Position numbers and translations under genes: made by a program
Notes under the pieces: generated by a model
Told to the model about the DNA's origin: nothing
The model's input: the letters and a program-made list of their open reading frames with translations, nothing else
The model's database searches: none
Shown here: positions 52,898 through 63,248 of the stretch, one piece after another
Layout of the letters: every line of letters begins with the position of its first letter
How positions within the stretch are numbered: position 1 is the stretch's first letter
Assembly (NCBI RefSeq): GCF_022788635.1
Contig: NZ_CP076024.1
Span: 4,379,503-4,443,502 of the forward strand
Reading direction: 5' to 3'
Length of the DNA: 64,000 nt
From: Methylobacter sp. S3L5C
GTDB taxonomy: Bacteria > Pseudomonadota > Gammaproteobacteria > Methylococcales > Methylomonadaceae

Positions 52898-54744
52898 GGC
52901 TGTAACTCCTCAATGAACCAGGCCACAGACCATGGTGGCATTTGGCCGGAGGCAAAGCTGTCAGGCAGGTCGGGCTGGCTAAGATAGATTGTCTTAATCT
53001 CATCTCCAGCAGGATAGACTGCATTAACTGCGCCTTGAACAGCACTGTCACCTAGGTTAGCCAACAGCGTAAGTCGAGCGGAGTCGCCCACATGCCAGAA
53101 CACAACCAGACCCGTAGCCCCGATCAATTTGAATGTAGCGCTGCCGCCGATACCTGGTAATCGTGGGACTATATGTTCATTTCGTAGCGCCAGTAAATTA
53201 CGGTAATGTTCAAGCCATGCCTTGTGGTGAGGCTCATCGAGACAGTCCCAATCGAGTTTGCAGCGTTCAAAAGTAGATTTATCGTTAGGATCGGGAATCT
53301 GTGCACGCACAGCAGGATCGGCGAATTTACGGAAACCGGAAAATTCGCGCCGCCTGCCTTCGGTGACCGCCTCGGCTAATTCACCATTGAAATCGCAGAA
53401 AAACTGGAAAGGCGTTGCCGCTGCAAACTCTTCGCCCATAAACAGCATCGGTGGAGATGGGGCTAGCAGCAACACAGCCAGCGCAACCTGTAGCGGTTTT
53501 TGCTGCGCAAGCATGGAAATACGCTCGCCGTAAGCACGGTTGCCTATCTGGTCGTGGGTCTGGCTAAAATTAATAAAGGCTCCAGGCGATAGATGTCCAC
53601 TAGACTCACCGCGCGATTGACCTTCGCGAAAGACCGAAGGCTCGCCCTGGAATGCAAAGCCTTCAGCCAGACAACGTGCCAGATGGCGTACCGGCTGATC
53701 GGCATAATCAACATAATAGCCGTCGCGTTCCCCGGTCAGCAGAAGATGCAAAGCATGGTGACAGTCATCATTCCACTGAGCAGCAATGGTTCCTTGCTGG
53801 AGATAGCCCGCGTTATTGGCGTCGTTCTCCAGTATCAGATGGATATGCCTTGTGCGTCCGGGCCCTTCCTGGACCTTTGCTGCCAGTTCCTCGACGATGT
53901 CGGGTCGACTCTGATCGACAATGGCGTGCACTGCGTCGAGTCTTAGTCCATCGAAATGGTATTCTTCCAGCCAGTACAAGGCATTATGAATAAAGAAGTC
54001 GCGGACGGTGCGGCTGCTTTGACCGTCAAAATTAATGGCCTCGCCCCACGGCGTATGATGGTTCTCGCTAAAGAACTGCGGCGCATAGGCATGCAGATAA
54101 TTACCATCCGGCCCAAAATGATTGTAGACCACGTCGAGCAATATCATTAAGCCACGCGCATGCGCCGCCTGCACCAGTGCCTTCAGTTCGTCCGGCGTAC
54201 CGTAACAACTGTCGGGCGCAAACAGCAGCACGCCGTCGTAGCCCCAGTTGCGGGTGCCTGGAAAATCGGCTACCGGCATCAATTCAATCGCAGTGATACC
54301 TAAGTTCACCAGATAATCGAGGCGTTGCATGGCAGCTGCGAAAGTACCTTCTTTCGTAAACGTACCCAGATGGAGTTCATAGATGACCGCTTCATGCCAA
54401 GGGCGACCGGGCCAATCATCGTCCTGCCACAGAAAAGCGGCCGCATCGACGACCTGACTGGAGTCATGCACGTCCCGGGGATTCCTACGGGATACCGGAT
54501 CGGGCACAACCAGCTCGCCATCCAGCCGGTATTTATATAAAGTTCCAGGTCTTGCCTGTAACGGCGAGGTGAGGATTTCAAACCAACCGTCTTCCTGCGA
54601 ATGCATGGTTAAGATGAGGTCGTGTTCGTTGCCGTTATTTAGTAATAGCTCAACCTGATGGACTGCCGGTGCCCATAGACGGAAACGGGTGCTACGATCA
54701 GTCAGCAGACAAGCTCCAAACGGCATGTCATGCACGCTGTTCAT
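52894..54744 (-). CDS. treZ: Malto-oligosyltrehalose trehalohydrolase
   Basis: TreZ cuts the trehalose unit made by TreY from the glucan chain. The 616 residues begin with a CBM48-like beta domain (FRLWAPAVHQVELLL near 22). The GH13 barrel follows: VIYELHLGTFTKEGTF near 119, nucleophile FDGLRLDAVHAI near 268, acid/base HLILENDANNAGYL near 305 and FSQTHDQIGNRAYGERI near 398. It overlaps both glgX (54741) and treY (52894) by 4 bp, so translation is coupled. Confidence 0.96.
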   Translation of the reverse strand: MNSVHDMPFGACLLTDRSTRFRLWAPAVHQVELLLNNGNEHDLILTMHSQEDGWFEILTSPLQARPGTLYKYRLDGELVVPDPVSRRNPRDVHDSSQVVDAAAFLWQDDDWPGRPWHEAVIYELHLGTFTKEGTFAAAMQRLDYLVNLGITAIELMPVADFPGTRNWGYDGVLLFAPDSCYGTPDELKALVQAAHARGLMILLDVVYNHFGPDGNYLHAYAPQFFSENHHTPWGEAINFDGQSSRTVRDFFIHNALYWLEEYHFDGLRLDAVHAIVDQSRPDIVEELAAKVQEGPGRTRHIHLILENDANNAGYLQQGTIAAQWNDDCHHALHLLLTGERDGYYVDYADQPVRHLARCLAEGFAFQGEPSVFREGQSRGESSGHLSPGAFINFSQTHDQIGNRAYGERISMLAQQKPLQVALAVLLLAPSPPMLFMGEEFAAATPFQFFCDFNGELAEAVTEGRRREFSGFRKFADPAVRAQIPDPNDKSTFERCKLDWDCLDEPHHKAWLEHYRNLLALRNEHIVPRLPGIGGSATFKLIGATGLVVFWHVGDSARLTLLANLGDSAVQGAVNAVYPAGDEIKTIYLSQPDLPDSFASGQMPPWSVAWFIEELQP

Positions 54745-56873
54745 GATATTTTGCCTTGTTTTAACAGCACCAGAGACCGTCCCTGCACCGGATAGGCTTG
54801 TCCTGCTTTGTAGCGCGAAGCTTCGGGCGTGCCGGTGTTATCAAAGGTATCGAGTAAGACGTCCCAACGGTTATGCTCGTCGAATTCCGGCAGCGTAAAA
54901 GCAATTTCCTCATGATGGGCATTGATCAACAACAACAGGTTGTTGTCCAGTAAACGTCGTCCACGTTCGTCGGTTTCGCGCAGGGTATCGCCGACCATGT
55001 GTACGCCCAGACAACGCGAGAAGGCTTGATTCCAGTCTTCATCGCTCATCTCGGCTCCATCCGGATTAAGCCAGATGAGATCTTTTACCTCGCCGCCACG
55101 AATAGGCCGTCCCTGAAAGAAATAGCGCCGCCGCAACAACGGATGTTCCTTGCGCAACTTGATAATGCGCTGAGTGAATTCCAGTAAATCCTTATCCTGC
55201 GGCTTCAAATCCCAGTTTAGCCAGCTAATCGCATTGTCCTGACAATAGGCATTGTTATTGCCCTGCTGGGTACGCCCCATCTCGTCGCCGGCTAGCAGCA
55301 TCGGAACCCCTTGTGAAAACATCAGGGTAGCGAGAAGATTGCGTTTTTGACGAGCGCGCAAGGTATTAATTTCAGGGTCGTCGGTTTCTCCTTCGACGCC
55401 GCAATTCCAGGAACGGTTGTTGTCATTGCCGTCGCGGTTATCTTCATGATTGGCCTCGTTATGCTTTCCGTCATAAGTCACCAGATCATGCAGGGTAAAA
55501 CCGTCGTGCGCATTGATGAAATTGATACTGGCATGCGGTTTTCGCCCGCTGCGTTCATAAAGATCACTGGAACCGGTCAGGCGTTGCGCCAGTTCTCCAA
55601 GTAGTCCTCCGTCGCCTTTCCAATAGGAACGAATACAATCGCGATACTTGTCATTCCATTCCGCCCAGCCCAAGGGAAAATTACCGACCTGATAACCGCC
55701 TTCGCCCAGATCCCAGGGTTCGGCGATCAGTTTGATCGTGCTCAGTACCGGATCTTGGCGTATGGTATCAAAGAAGGTGCCCAGCTGGTTGACTTCATGA
55801 AACTCTCTGGCCAGCGCGGAAGCGAGGTCAAAACGAAAACCGTCCACATGCATGTCCAGTACCCAATAACGCAGGCTATCCATCAGTAACTGGAGTACAC
55901 AGGATTGCTGCATGTCCAGAGTATTGCCGCAACCGGTGTAATCCATGTTATAGCGCGGATTGTCTCCGGTCAGTCGATAGTAGGACGCATTGTCTAAACC
56001 CCGGAACGACAAGGTAGGGCCCAAATGATTACCTTCGGCGGTATGGTTGTAGACCACATCGAGAATTACTTCAATGCCTGCCTTATGCAGGGCCTTTACC
56101 ATGGTTTTAAATTCACTGATTTCGCCGCTGGCCGAATACCGTGAGTCGGGGGCCAAAAAACCTATCGAGTTATAGCCCCAGTAGTTGCGAAGGTCTTGTT
56201 CGACCAGATAACGGTCGTCGAGAAAGGTATGTACCGGTAACAGTTCAACCGTGGTCACGCCCAGACTCTTGAGGTGTTCGATAGCCGGCGCCATTGCCAA
56301 GCCGGCGTAGGTGCCGCGAAACTTGGCAGGAATGTCCGGGTGCTGCATTGTAAAGCCTTTGACGTGCAGCTCATAAATCACCATCTCGTGCCAGCGTATG
56401 TCGGGCGGTTGATCATTACCCCAGTTAAATGACTGATCGACAACCCGGCATTTGGGCATGACACTGGCATTGTCCTTTCGATTAAAAGACAGGTCTTCAT
56501 GCTTGCTGCCGATACTGTAACCGAAATGAGCGTCGCTCCAGCGCGGCGTCCCGACGATGTCTTTCGCATAGGGTTCTATCAACAGTTTGTGCGGATTGAA
56601 GCGGTGTCCCTCCTCGGGACAGTAAGGTCCATGTACACGTAAACCATAAAGCAGCCCTGGACGCGCCTCGGGTAAATAGCAGTGCCAGATCATATCGCTA
56701 CATTCTTTCAGTTCGATACGCTGGACTTCGGTCTTGCCTTTCGTGTCAAATAGGCACAGTTCGACTTTTTCGGCATGTTCGGAAAAAATCGCAAAATTTA
56801 CACCTTCGCCATCCCAGTAAGCACCACGTGGATAGGGGCGGCCAGGCCATACGGTTGTTATCGGATTAGTCAT
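54741..56873 (-). CDS. glgX: Glycogen debranching enzyme (isoamylase type)
   Basis: GlgX, also called TreX in trehalose operons, removes alpha-1,6 branches to supply linear glucan to TreY. The 710 residues hold an N-terminal CBM48 domain (GVNFAIFSEHAEKVELCLFD near 25) and a GH13 barrel. Catalytic landmarks are VDGFRFDLASALARE near 340, LIAEPWDLGEGGYQVG near 375 and INAHDGFTLHDLVTYDGKHN near 450. A GAGG ribosome-binding site precedes the ATG, 37 bp after treS. The 4-bp overlap with treZ places it in the TreXYZ set. Confidence 0.94.
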   Translation of the reverse strand: MTNPITTVWPGRPYPRGAYWDGEGVNFAIFSEHAEKVELCLFDTKGKTEVQRIELKECSDMIWHCYLPEARPGLLYGLRVHGPYCPEEGHRFNPHKLLIEPYAKDIVGTPRWSDAHFGYSIGSKHEDLSFNRKDNASVMPKCRVVDQSFNWGNDQPPDIRWHEMVIYELHVKGFTMQHPDIPAKFRGTYAGLAMAPAIEHLKSLGVTTVELLPVHTFLDDRYLVEQDLRNYWGYNSIGFLAPDSRYSASGEISEFKTMVKALHKAGIEVILDVVYNHTAEGNHLGPTLSFRGLDNASYYRLTGDNPRYNMDYTGCGNTLDMQQSCVLQLLMDSLRYWVLDMHVDGFRFDLASALAREFHEVNQLGTFFDTIRQDPVLSTIKLIAEPWDLGEGGYQVGNFPLGWAEWNDKYRDCIRSYWKGDGGLLGELAQRLTGSSDLYERSGRKPHASINFINAHDGFTLHDLVTYDGKHNEANHEDNRDGNDNNRSWNCGVEGETDDPEINTLRARQKRNLLATLMFSQGVPMLLAGDEMGRTQQGNNNAYCQDNAISWLNWDLKPQDKDLLEFTQRIIKLRKEHPLLRRRYFFQGRPIRGGEVKDLIWLNPDGAEMSDEDWNQAFSRCLGVHMVGDTLRETDERGRRLLDNNLLLLINAHHEEIAFTLPEFDEHNRWDVLLDTFDNTGTPEASRYKAGQAYPVQGRSLVLLKQGKIS

Positions 56874-56910
56874 CGTGATTCCTCTAAATTAAATTCTTTT
56901 AAGTAAATAG

Positions 56911-59900
56911 TTAGGTTGCCGGTTGCAACAGCGACAAGATGCCGCAGAGCGGAATAGCTATCCAGTCAGGTCTGCCGTTTAGTTCATAGCGCAGTTCGTA
57001 CAGTGCTTTTTCCAACAAGAACAGGTCCAGTAAGCCCCGTTGCGGGGTATCCGTTTCGGTCAGTCCGGAAATGTGTGCTGCCAGCTCATAGGCGGCAAGA
57101 AAACTCCGGCAGACCTCGGCTTCCCAGGCGCGTACCAGTGGTTCAAATTTTGCTAAATCTGAGGGGTTCTCGGCGCAAGTATTTGCCAGTGCGGTATCGG
57201 CGGCATAGTTAAACGAGCGCAACATTCCGGCCACATCCCGCAACGGCGAATGTTTGTAGCAACGCTCGGAGAACGGACGTACCGGTTCACCCTCAAAATC
57301 GATGATGACAAAATCATTTTGGGCGATTAGCACTTGGCCAAGATGATAATCGCCATGGTAGCGGGTCTTGGACGCTTTAAGCTGTCCAGAAATGCAGGCA
57401 CTCAGGCGCTCCGTAATGATTTTGCGCTGTGCGAGCAGAGCTTTTGCCGAGTTTTGAACGGTGTGACCTAGTCCCTCTAATTGATGTTCAAGCTGATCCA
57501 GCGTCGCTATAGCTTCCTTTTGCACATGCGACACCCAGTCTGTGAGTTCGTTGTCGCTTACCGGTTCGGGATCGAAAGCCTGGTTGCCAGTAACTTGGCC
57601 TAGCGCAGCATGCAGTTCACCGGTACGCTGGCCGAGGGTGCTGATTAGAACCAGGTAGGCGCTATGGGTCTCTGCTGCCGGTTTAGCCGGTTCTACAGCG
57701 GTGCGATATTCTTCAAGAAATCGCTCCAGATAATTCAGTGTGTAGTTCCAGCCATCGCCCTGATTTTCGACATAACCCTGAAGCAAGGCAAGCGTCATAT
57801 TGTTACCGTCTTTGCCTTGATACTCGACTACGCCAAACACCGGCGCGGCATTTGGGAAGTGAGCGACGTTGGTCAAAAAATGTCCGATCTCAAATTCTGG
57901 GTGCGTACCTGTTTGCAGATGCCGATAGCCTTTCAGGAATAACTGTTCACCCAGTATCACTGCAGTATTACTGCCCAGTGTGGCAGATTGATGAACCGGC
58001 AGTTGGGTATAGGTTTCCCTGTCCATAGCCGAAAAGGCAGTTGTGGGTAAAAAACAAATAACGCCTTGTTCGCAAGTTAGCGTTTGATCCAGGCTAATGG
58101 TCTGTACCACAGCGCGACAAAAGGCAGCGTCAGCAAACGCATCGCCGATGATGCCGATACGAGACTGCTGGCGAACTCTGGCTACGGTGGTCGGCGACAT
58201 TATGTGCAGACGTTCCTTATCGTCATTGTCCCAAGCCAACGCGAGTGGCAAGAAACAGGTCAGTGGTTCGGAGGCTGGACCTTCAATTCGGCAAAGGGTT
58301 AGCAGCCATTTATAGTCGTTAGTTACCAGTTCGGCGTAATCGCTAAGAGTTACGCGTTGCACAAATTTAGCCTTGCCACCATACCAATGCTGCGCTGCGA
58401 CAAAGCGTGGTAAGGCATCGACTTCAAGCTGTTTGCGGACTTGCTCCGCTGTAGCACTACGCCAGGCTACAACCCGATCACGAAAGAAGCTGCGCCAACC
58501 CTCGAACAACACCAGCGTCGGCGTATCTTCGAGTGGCAGGGATTCCTGATGCCAAGCCGGTGCTTGTTCGCTATTGGTCAGCTTAAACCAGTAATAGTTA
58601 TGCCCAGGCAAAGTCAGCATATAAGGTAATTCGCCGATAGGTGGAAAAGCCGTGCGTCCCATTAATTCGACGGGCACACAGCCTTTATAGGCCGACAGAT
58701 CAAGCTCCAACGCCTGCGCAGCACGCGACAGGTTGGTCACGCACAAAATAACGTCGTCTTCGTAAAGTCTGAAATAGGCCAGTATTTTGCGGTTTCGGGG
58801 ATGTAAAAAAACCAGTTCCCCGCGACCGAAGGCCTGATGATTCTTGCGCAAAGCCAGCACTCGCTGCATCCAGTTCAGCAGCGAAGCTCGGTCGCGTAAC
58901 TGCGCCTCAACATTGACGGACTCGTAGCCATAGACAGTATCCATAACAGGTGGAAGATACAGGCGCTGTGGATCAGCGTGAGAAAATCCCGCATTACGAT
59001 CCGGACTCCATTGCATGGGCGTACGCACACCATTGCGATCGCCCAGGAAGAAGTTGTCGCCCATGCCAATTTCATCACCGTAGTAGATGATGGGTGTACC
59101 CGGCATCGACAGCAGCAAACTGTTCATCAGCTTGATTTTGTCGATCTCATTATCCATCAGCGGCGCCAAACGCCGACGTATACCGACGTTGATGCGGGCG
59201 CGAGGATCACCGACATACATCTGGTACATATAGTCACGTTCCTTGTCAGTGACCATTTCTAGCGTTAGTTCGTCGTGATTGCGAAGGAAGATAGCCCATT
59301 GGCAATTTTCCGGAATATCAGGCGTCTGACGCATGATATCGACGATAGGATGTCGATCTTCCTGAGCGATGGCCATGTACATCCTTGGCATCAGCGGAAA
59401 ATGATAGGCCATCTGGCATTCATCGCCGTCACTGAAATAGTCGCACACATCTTCAGGCCACTGGTTGACTTCAGCGAGAAACACCACATTCGGATAATCT
59501 GCATCAAGCACCGCGCGCATTTGTTTGATAACCGCGTGAGTTTGGGGCAGGTTTTCGTTTTGGGTGCCCTCTTGCACACACAGATAGGGGATAGCATCCA
59601 GACGCATTCCGTCCACACCCAGATCCAGCCAAAAGCGCATCAGCCGGATAATAGCCTTGACCACCTGCGGGTTATTGAAATTAAGGTCGGGCTGATGGGA
59701 GAAAAAACGATGCCAGTAATAGGCTTGAGCCTGTTCATCCCAAGCCCAGTTGGACTGCTCGGTATCATTAAAAATGATGCGGGTTTCGGGAAATTTCTGC
59801 TTGCTATCGCTCCAGACATAAAAATCCCGCTTACTGGAGCCTTCCGGCGCCCGACGCGCCTCCTGAAACCAGGGATGCTGGTCGGAGGTGTGGTTAATGA

Positions 59901-60258
59901 CCATCTCGGTGATGACCTTGAGGCCACGGCGATGAGCCTCTTTTATAAATTTCTTGAAATCAACCATCGTGCCGTATTCGGGATGGATGTTGCGATAGTC
60001 GGCGATATCATAACCGTCGTCGCGCATTGGCGAGGGATAAAAAGGTAATAGCCAGAGCGTATTAACCCCCAAGTTCTGTAAATAATCGAGCTTTTGTATC
60101 AGCCCGGCAAAATCTCCGGTGCCGTTATTATTACTGTCAAAAAAAGCTTTGATGTGTAGCTCATAAATAACCGCATCCTTAAACCAGAGCGGGTCCTTCA
60201 TCCAGGTGGTATTGTCTGTGAGAGCATGAGTTGGCTCGCCGGGTTTGGATTTGTGCAT
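56911..60258 (-). CDS. treS: Trehalose synthase/maltokinase fusion
   Basis: The N-terminal half (about 20-555) is TreS, a GH13 enzyme that interconverts trehalose and maltose: VDGMRLDAIPYLC near 213, FLAEVNQWPEDV near 255 and LRNHDELTLEMV near 320. The C-terminal half (about 590-1115) is a maltokinase (Pep2/Mak) that makes maltose-1-phosphate using ATP: WYGGKAKFV near 628, HGDYHLGQVLIAQ near 975 and FVIIDFEGEP near 990. Such fusions are common in bacteria with the GlgE pathway. The gene starts nine bases after the glgE frame ends. Its product is the GlgE substrate, so the damaged state of glgE matters here. Confidence 0.95.
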   Translation of the reverse strand: MHKSKPGEPTHALTDNTTWMKDPLWFKDAVIYELHIKAFFDSNNNGTGDFAGLIQKLDYLQNLGVNTLWLLPFYPSPMRDDGYDIADYRNIHPEYGTMVDFKKFIKEAHRRGLKVITEMVINHTSDQHPWFQEARRAPEGSSKRDFYVWSDSKQKFPETRIIFNDTEQSNWAWDEQAQAYYWHRFFSHQPDLNFNNPQVVKAIIRLMRFWLDLGVDGMRLDAIPYLCVQEGTQNENLPQTHAVIKQMRAVLDADYPNVVFLAEVNQWPEDVCDYFSDGDECQMAYHFPLMPRMYMAIAQEDRHPIVDIMRQTPDIPENCQWAIFLRNHDELTLEMVTDKERDYMYQMYVGDPRARINVGIRRRLAPLMDNEIDKIKLMNSLLLSMPGTPIIYYGDEIGMGDNFFLGDRNGVRTPMQWSPDRNAGFSHADPQRLYLPPVMDTVYGYESVNVEAQLRDRASLLNWMQRVLALRKNHQAFGRGELVFLHPRNRKILAYFRLYEDDVILCVTNLSRAAQALELDLSAYKGCVPVELMGRTAFPPIGELPYMLTLPGHNYYWFKLTNSEQAPAWHQESLPLEDTPTLVLFEGWRSFFRDRVVAWRSATAEQVRKQLEVDALPRFVAAQHWYGGKAKFVQRVTLSDYAELVTNDYKWLLTLCRIEGPASEPLTCFLPLALAWDNDDKERLHIMSPTTVARVRQQSRIGIIGDAFADAAFCRAVVQTISLDQTLTCEQGVICFLPTTAFSAMDRETYTQLPVHQSATLGSNTAVILGEQLFLKGYRHLQTGTHPEFEIGHFLTNVAHFPNAAPVFGVVEYQGKDGNNMTLALLQGYVENQGDGWNYTLNYLERFLEEYRTAVEPAKPAAETHSAYLVLISTLGQRTGELHAALGQVTGNQAFDPEPVSDNELTDWVSHVQKEAIATLDQLEHQLEGLGHTVQNSAKALLAQRKIITERLSACISGQLKASKTRYHGDYHLGQVLIAQNDFVIIDFEGEPVRPFSERCYKHSPLRDVAGMLRSFNYAADTALANTCAENPSDLAKFEPLVRAWEAEVCRSFLAAYELAAHISGLTETDTPQRGLLDLFLLEKALYELRYELNGRPDWIAIPLCGILSLLQPAT

Positions 60259-60267
60259 GGTTGCCCC

Positions 60268-62263
60268 TTACAAAAAATAATCGAAATCGTGTTCGGTACG
60301 AATTCGCCTGCGCAATTTAAAAATATGCGCGGGCGCTACCTGGGGATTTATGTCTACGAAGTTACGCGGACCATTCCACAAAAAACCTGCGGACGTCAAC
60401 AGATCCTGTACCTGATAAGAATGTTCTGCATCCAGACCAAGACTCGTCAGCGGCAGGGTGACCCAGCCGGATTGACTATGCTGCGGATCCAGATTAGCGA
60501 CCACCAGAATTATTTCTGGCGTTATCCGGCGTCGTCTTTGCGTAACAAAGTAGGTTATCGTTGTCCACATGAAAAAATTGCAGGCTCTTATTCTGTTGCA
60601 GTACCTCATTTTCCTTGCGTATCCTGTTTACACGAGTGATAAAATCTTTTAGCGTATCTTCACGATCAAGCTTCCAGCTGCGCACCTGGTATTTTTCGGA
60701 ATCAAGATAGTCTTCTGATCCTGTATCGCGCGGGATCGCCTCCATCAACTCGTAAGCCGGGCCGTAGATGCCATAATTTGCGCCCAGGGTAGCAGCCAGC
60801 ACCAGACGTAACATGAACGCCGGGCGACCGTCAAACTGCAAGTATTCAGGCAAAATATCCGGTGTATTCGGCCACAGATTGGAACGGAAATAGTCCGAGA
60901 CTTCGGTGCGGGTAAGTTCGGTGAAATAGCTGACCAGTTTGCGTTTAGTATTGCGCCAAGAGAAATAAGTATAGGACTGGCTAAAACCAAGCTTAGCCAG
61001 ACGGTAAGTGACTTTTGGACGGGTAAAGACTTCAGCCAGAAAAATCGTCTCGGGGTGCTCGCGTTTTACTTCGGCTATCAGCCATTCCCAAAACGGAAAC
61101 GGTTTGGTATGCGGGTTGTCAACACGAAAGATGCAAATCCCTTGCTTGATCCAGAACAAAAATACCTCCAGCAATTCTTGCCATAACTCATTCCAGTTAT
61201 CGCATTCGAAATTGAACGGGACTATGTCTTCATATTTCTTTGGCGGATTTTCAGCATACTGGGTGCTGCCATCTGCCCGGTGGCTAAACCATTCCGGATG
61301 CTCGCGCAGATAGGGATGATCAGGAGAACACTGAAAGGCGATATCGATGGCAATAGCTATACCCAATTCCTTAGCCCTGCTAACCAGGCTCTTGAAGTCG
61401 TCCAGCGTACCTAGTTGCGGATGGACTGATTTATGCCCGCCTTCTGCGGAACCTATTGCCCACGGACTGCCAACATCGCTTTTACTGGCGAGCAGTACAT
61501 TATTTGCTCCCTTGCGTTTGCTCAGGCCAATAGGATGTATCGGTGGTAAATACACCACGTCGAAGCCCATTTCGGCGACATAGGACAAGTGCTTTTCGCA
61601 TGCCGCGAAGCTACCATGATTCATGTCGTCGCCGACGCAAGAGCGAGGGAAAAATTCGTACCAGCTGCTGAATTGCGCTCTTTTCGGCTCTGACCACACG
61701 CTCAACTGCGTAGGATAATCCGTTGTCAGACTGCGATCCGGATAATGCTTCATCAGGCTAGACAGGGTTTCGGACAGTGCCAGGGTTGTTGCTGCCTCCA
61801 CGTTGGCGCTGCGCAGTTTCTTAGCCAGTTTCTGGAGCTGTAATTGATACTCGACATCGCTAAGCCTCGCCGCTTCTTCGACCAGCTTGGCGCCGCCCCG
61901 TAACGCTAAGGTAATATCTTGGGCATATGTTCGGGCGACAAAATCATGCTGCCAGGGGAAAAAATGATCGATCCACGCCGTAATCGTATAGACATAGCAT
62001 CCAAGTTCGGTCAGAAGGAATGATGCACTCCAGCGATCACTTCCCAACGGCAGCATTGCTACTTCTCGCCATTCGTTTTCCGAGTGGTGACGATAACGTA
62101 GCACACAAGATATTCTATCGTGACTATCAGCGAACGCATTCGCCATTACTTCCACGTTCTATCCCAATACCCGCTTGAGTGGGAAGCGCCCGTCATCGAT
62201 TTCAGGTTGCACATTTTCTATGACCACACGACGTCTGCCATCGAGTCTTTTCGGAATTTTCAT
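60268..62263 (-). pseudogene. glgE: Alpha-1,4-glucan:maltose-1-phosphate maltosyltransferase with a stop and a frameshift
   Basis: GlgE extends alpha-1,4-glucan with maltose from maltose-1-phosphate. From the ATG at 62263 the frame reads the family N-terminus (RRVVIENVQPEIDDGRFPLKR), then hits an in-frame TAG at codon 35, where a Glu codon would be expected. The same frame continues from a GTG at 62155 through the catalytic region: FFPRSCVGDDMNHGSF near 168, nucleophile FRVDNPHTKPFPFWEW near 343, acid/base IFLAEVFTRPKVTY near 370. It stops near 60494. The rest of the protein (EIILVVANLDPQHSQSGWV and on) continues in another frame to 60268, so one extra base lies near 60513-60520. Either the gene is decaying or these are sequence errors. 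The ATG overlaps the glgB stop by 4 bp. Confidence 0.85.
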
Positions 62264-62688
62264 AATCCACTTCCCTGCTTAAAGAACAACACACCGAGTG
62301 GCGGTAACCGAAGCATTACTGAGTGATACATTTCACCGATAGAGACAAGGTCAGCCTCAACACCGCCAAAATTGCCTACGCCACTGCCGCCATAGAGTTC
62401 AGTGTCACTGTTCAGTACTTCAAACCAGTAGCCGCCTTCGGGCACGCCGACCAGGTAATTCTCGCGGACGACAGGCGTAAAATTACACACCACCAATAGC
62501 GTATCGTCAGGATTGTGACCACGGCGCACAAAACTGATCACGCTCTTTTCAGTGTAGTTACAATCCATCCATTGAAAGCCGTCGCGACTAAAATCCTGCT
62601 GATATAGCGCAGGTTCAACCCGGTAAAAGCTATTCAAATCCTCGACCCAGCGTTTTAGTCCCGAGTGTCTGGACGAATACAAGGCCCC
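62260..62688 (-). pseudogene. glgB: C-terminal remnant of 1,4-alpha-glucan branching enzyme, cut by an IS element
   Basis: About 140 residues remain, with the GlgB C-terminal signature HSGLKRWVEDLNSFYR at the start and FVRRGHNPDDTLLVVCNFTPV near 52. The catalytic barrel is missing. Similarity begins directly beside the IS3-like element, so the insertion interrupted the gene. GlgB would add alpha-1,6 branches to the GlgE product. The stop overlaps the glgE start by 4 bp, showing the original operon order glgB-glgE. The other part of the gene should lie beyond the IS, outside the window. Confidence 0.85.
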
Positions 62689-62747
62689 CCTGCGTCAGAA
62701 TAGTTGTCGCCTCAACTTTTAAGAAAAAATAAAATTTGAGAGTAGAA

Positions 62748-63248
62748 ATGAAAAAATATAAAAGGTATTCAGTAGGCTTCAGAGAGCAGGCCCTGGTAAA
62801 AGTATACAATCGTAGTAATGACCAATCAGTTCAGTCCGTCGCAAACGAATTGAATATCCATTTAACAACCTTGAAGGCTTGGATGAAACAGAAGGAACAG
62901 GACGTCAAACTTGCACCGCTAAAATCAAAGCGTCCCGAAGATTGGAGCTCTGAAGAACGCTTTACTGCTTTACAAAAAACCTATAATTTGATCGGTGAAG
63001 ACTTAAATGCCTGGTGTCGTGAACGCGGCGTTTTTATTCATCAGTTGGAACAATGGAAAGCTGATTTCTGCCGCCAGGATGACTTAGTAGACAAGCGTGA
63101 AGAAGCGCGGGTCCTGCGTATATTGAAAGAAGAAGTCCAAAGCCTTGAGCGCAATTTATTGCGTAAAGACAAAGCCTTAGCAGAAGCCGCAGCGCTGTTG
63201 GTACTGCAAAAAAAGTTCCGGGCGCTCTTGGGGGGAGAGGTCGAATGA
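62748..63248 (+). CDS. IS3-like transposase OrfA (helix-turn-helix protein)
   Basis: The preferred start is the ATG at 62748 (MKKYKRYSVGFREQALVKVY), 12 bases after an in-frame TTG. The protein has about 166 residues. Its N-terminal helix-turn-helix (SVQSVANELNIHLTTLKAWMKQK) would bind the element's ends. A charged helical stretch near the end (EARVLRILKEEVQSLERNLLRKDKALAEAAALL) resembles the leucine-zipper of OrfA proteins. It overlaps OrfB by 4 bp (ATGA), which differs from the frameshift arrangement common in IS3 elements. Confidence 0.8.
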   Translation: MKKYKRYSVGFREQALVKVYNRSNDQSVQSVANELNIHLTTLKAWMKQKEQDVKLAPLKSKRPEDWSSEERFTALQKTYNLIGEDLNAWCRERGVFIHQLEQWKADFCRQDDLVDKREEARVLRILKEEVQSLERNLLRKDKALAEAAALLVLQKKFRALLGGEVE

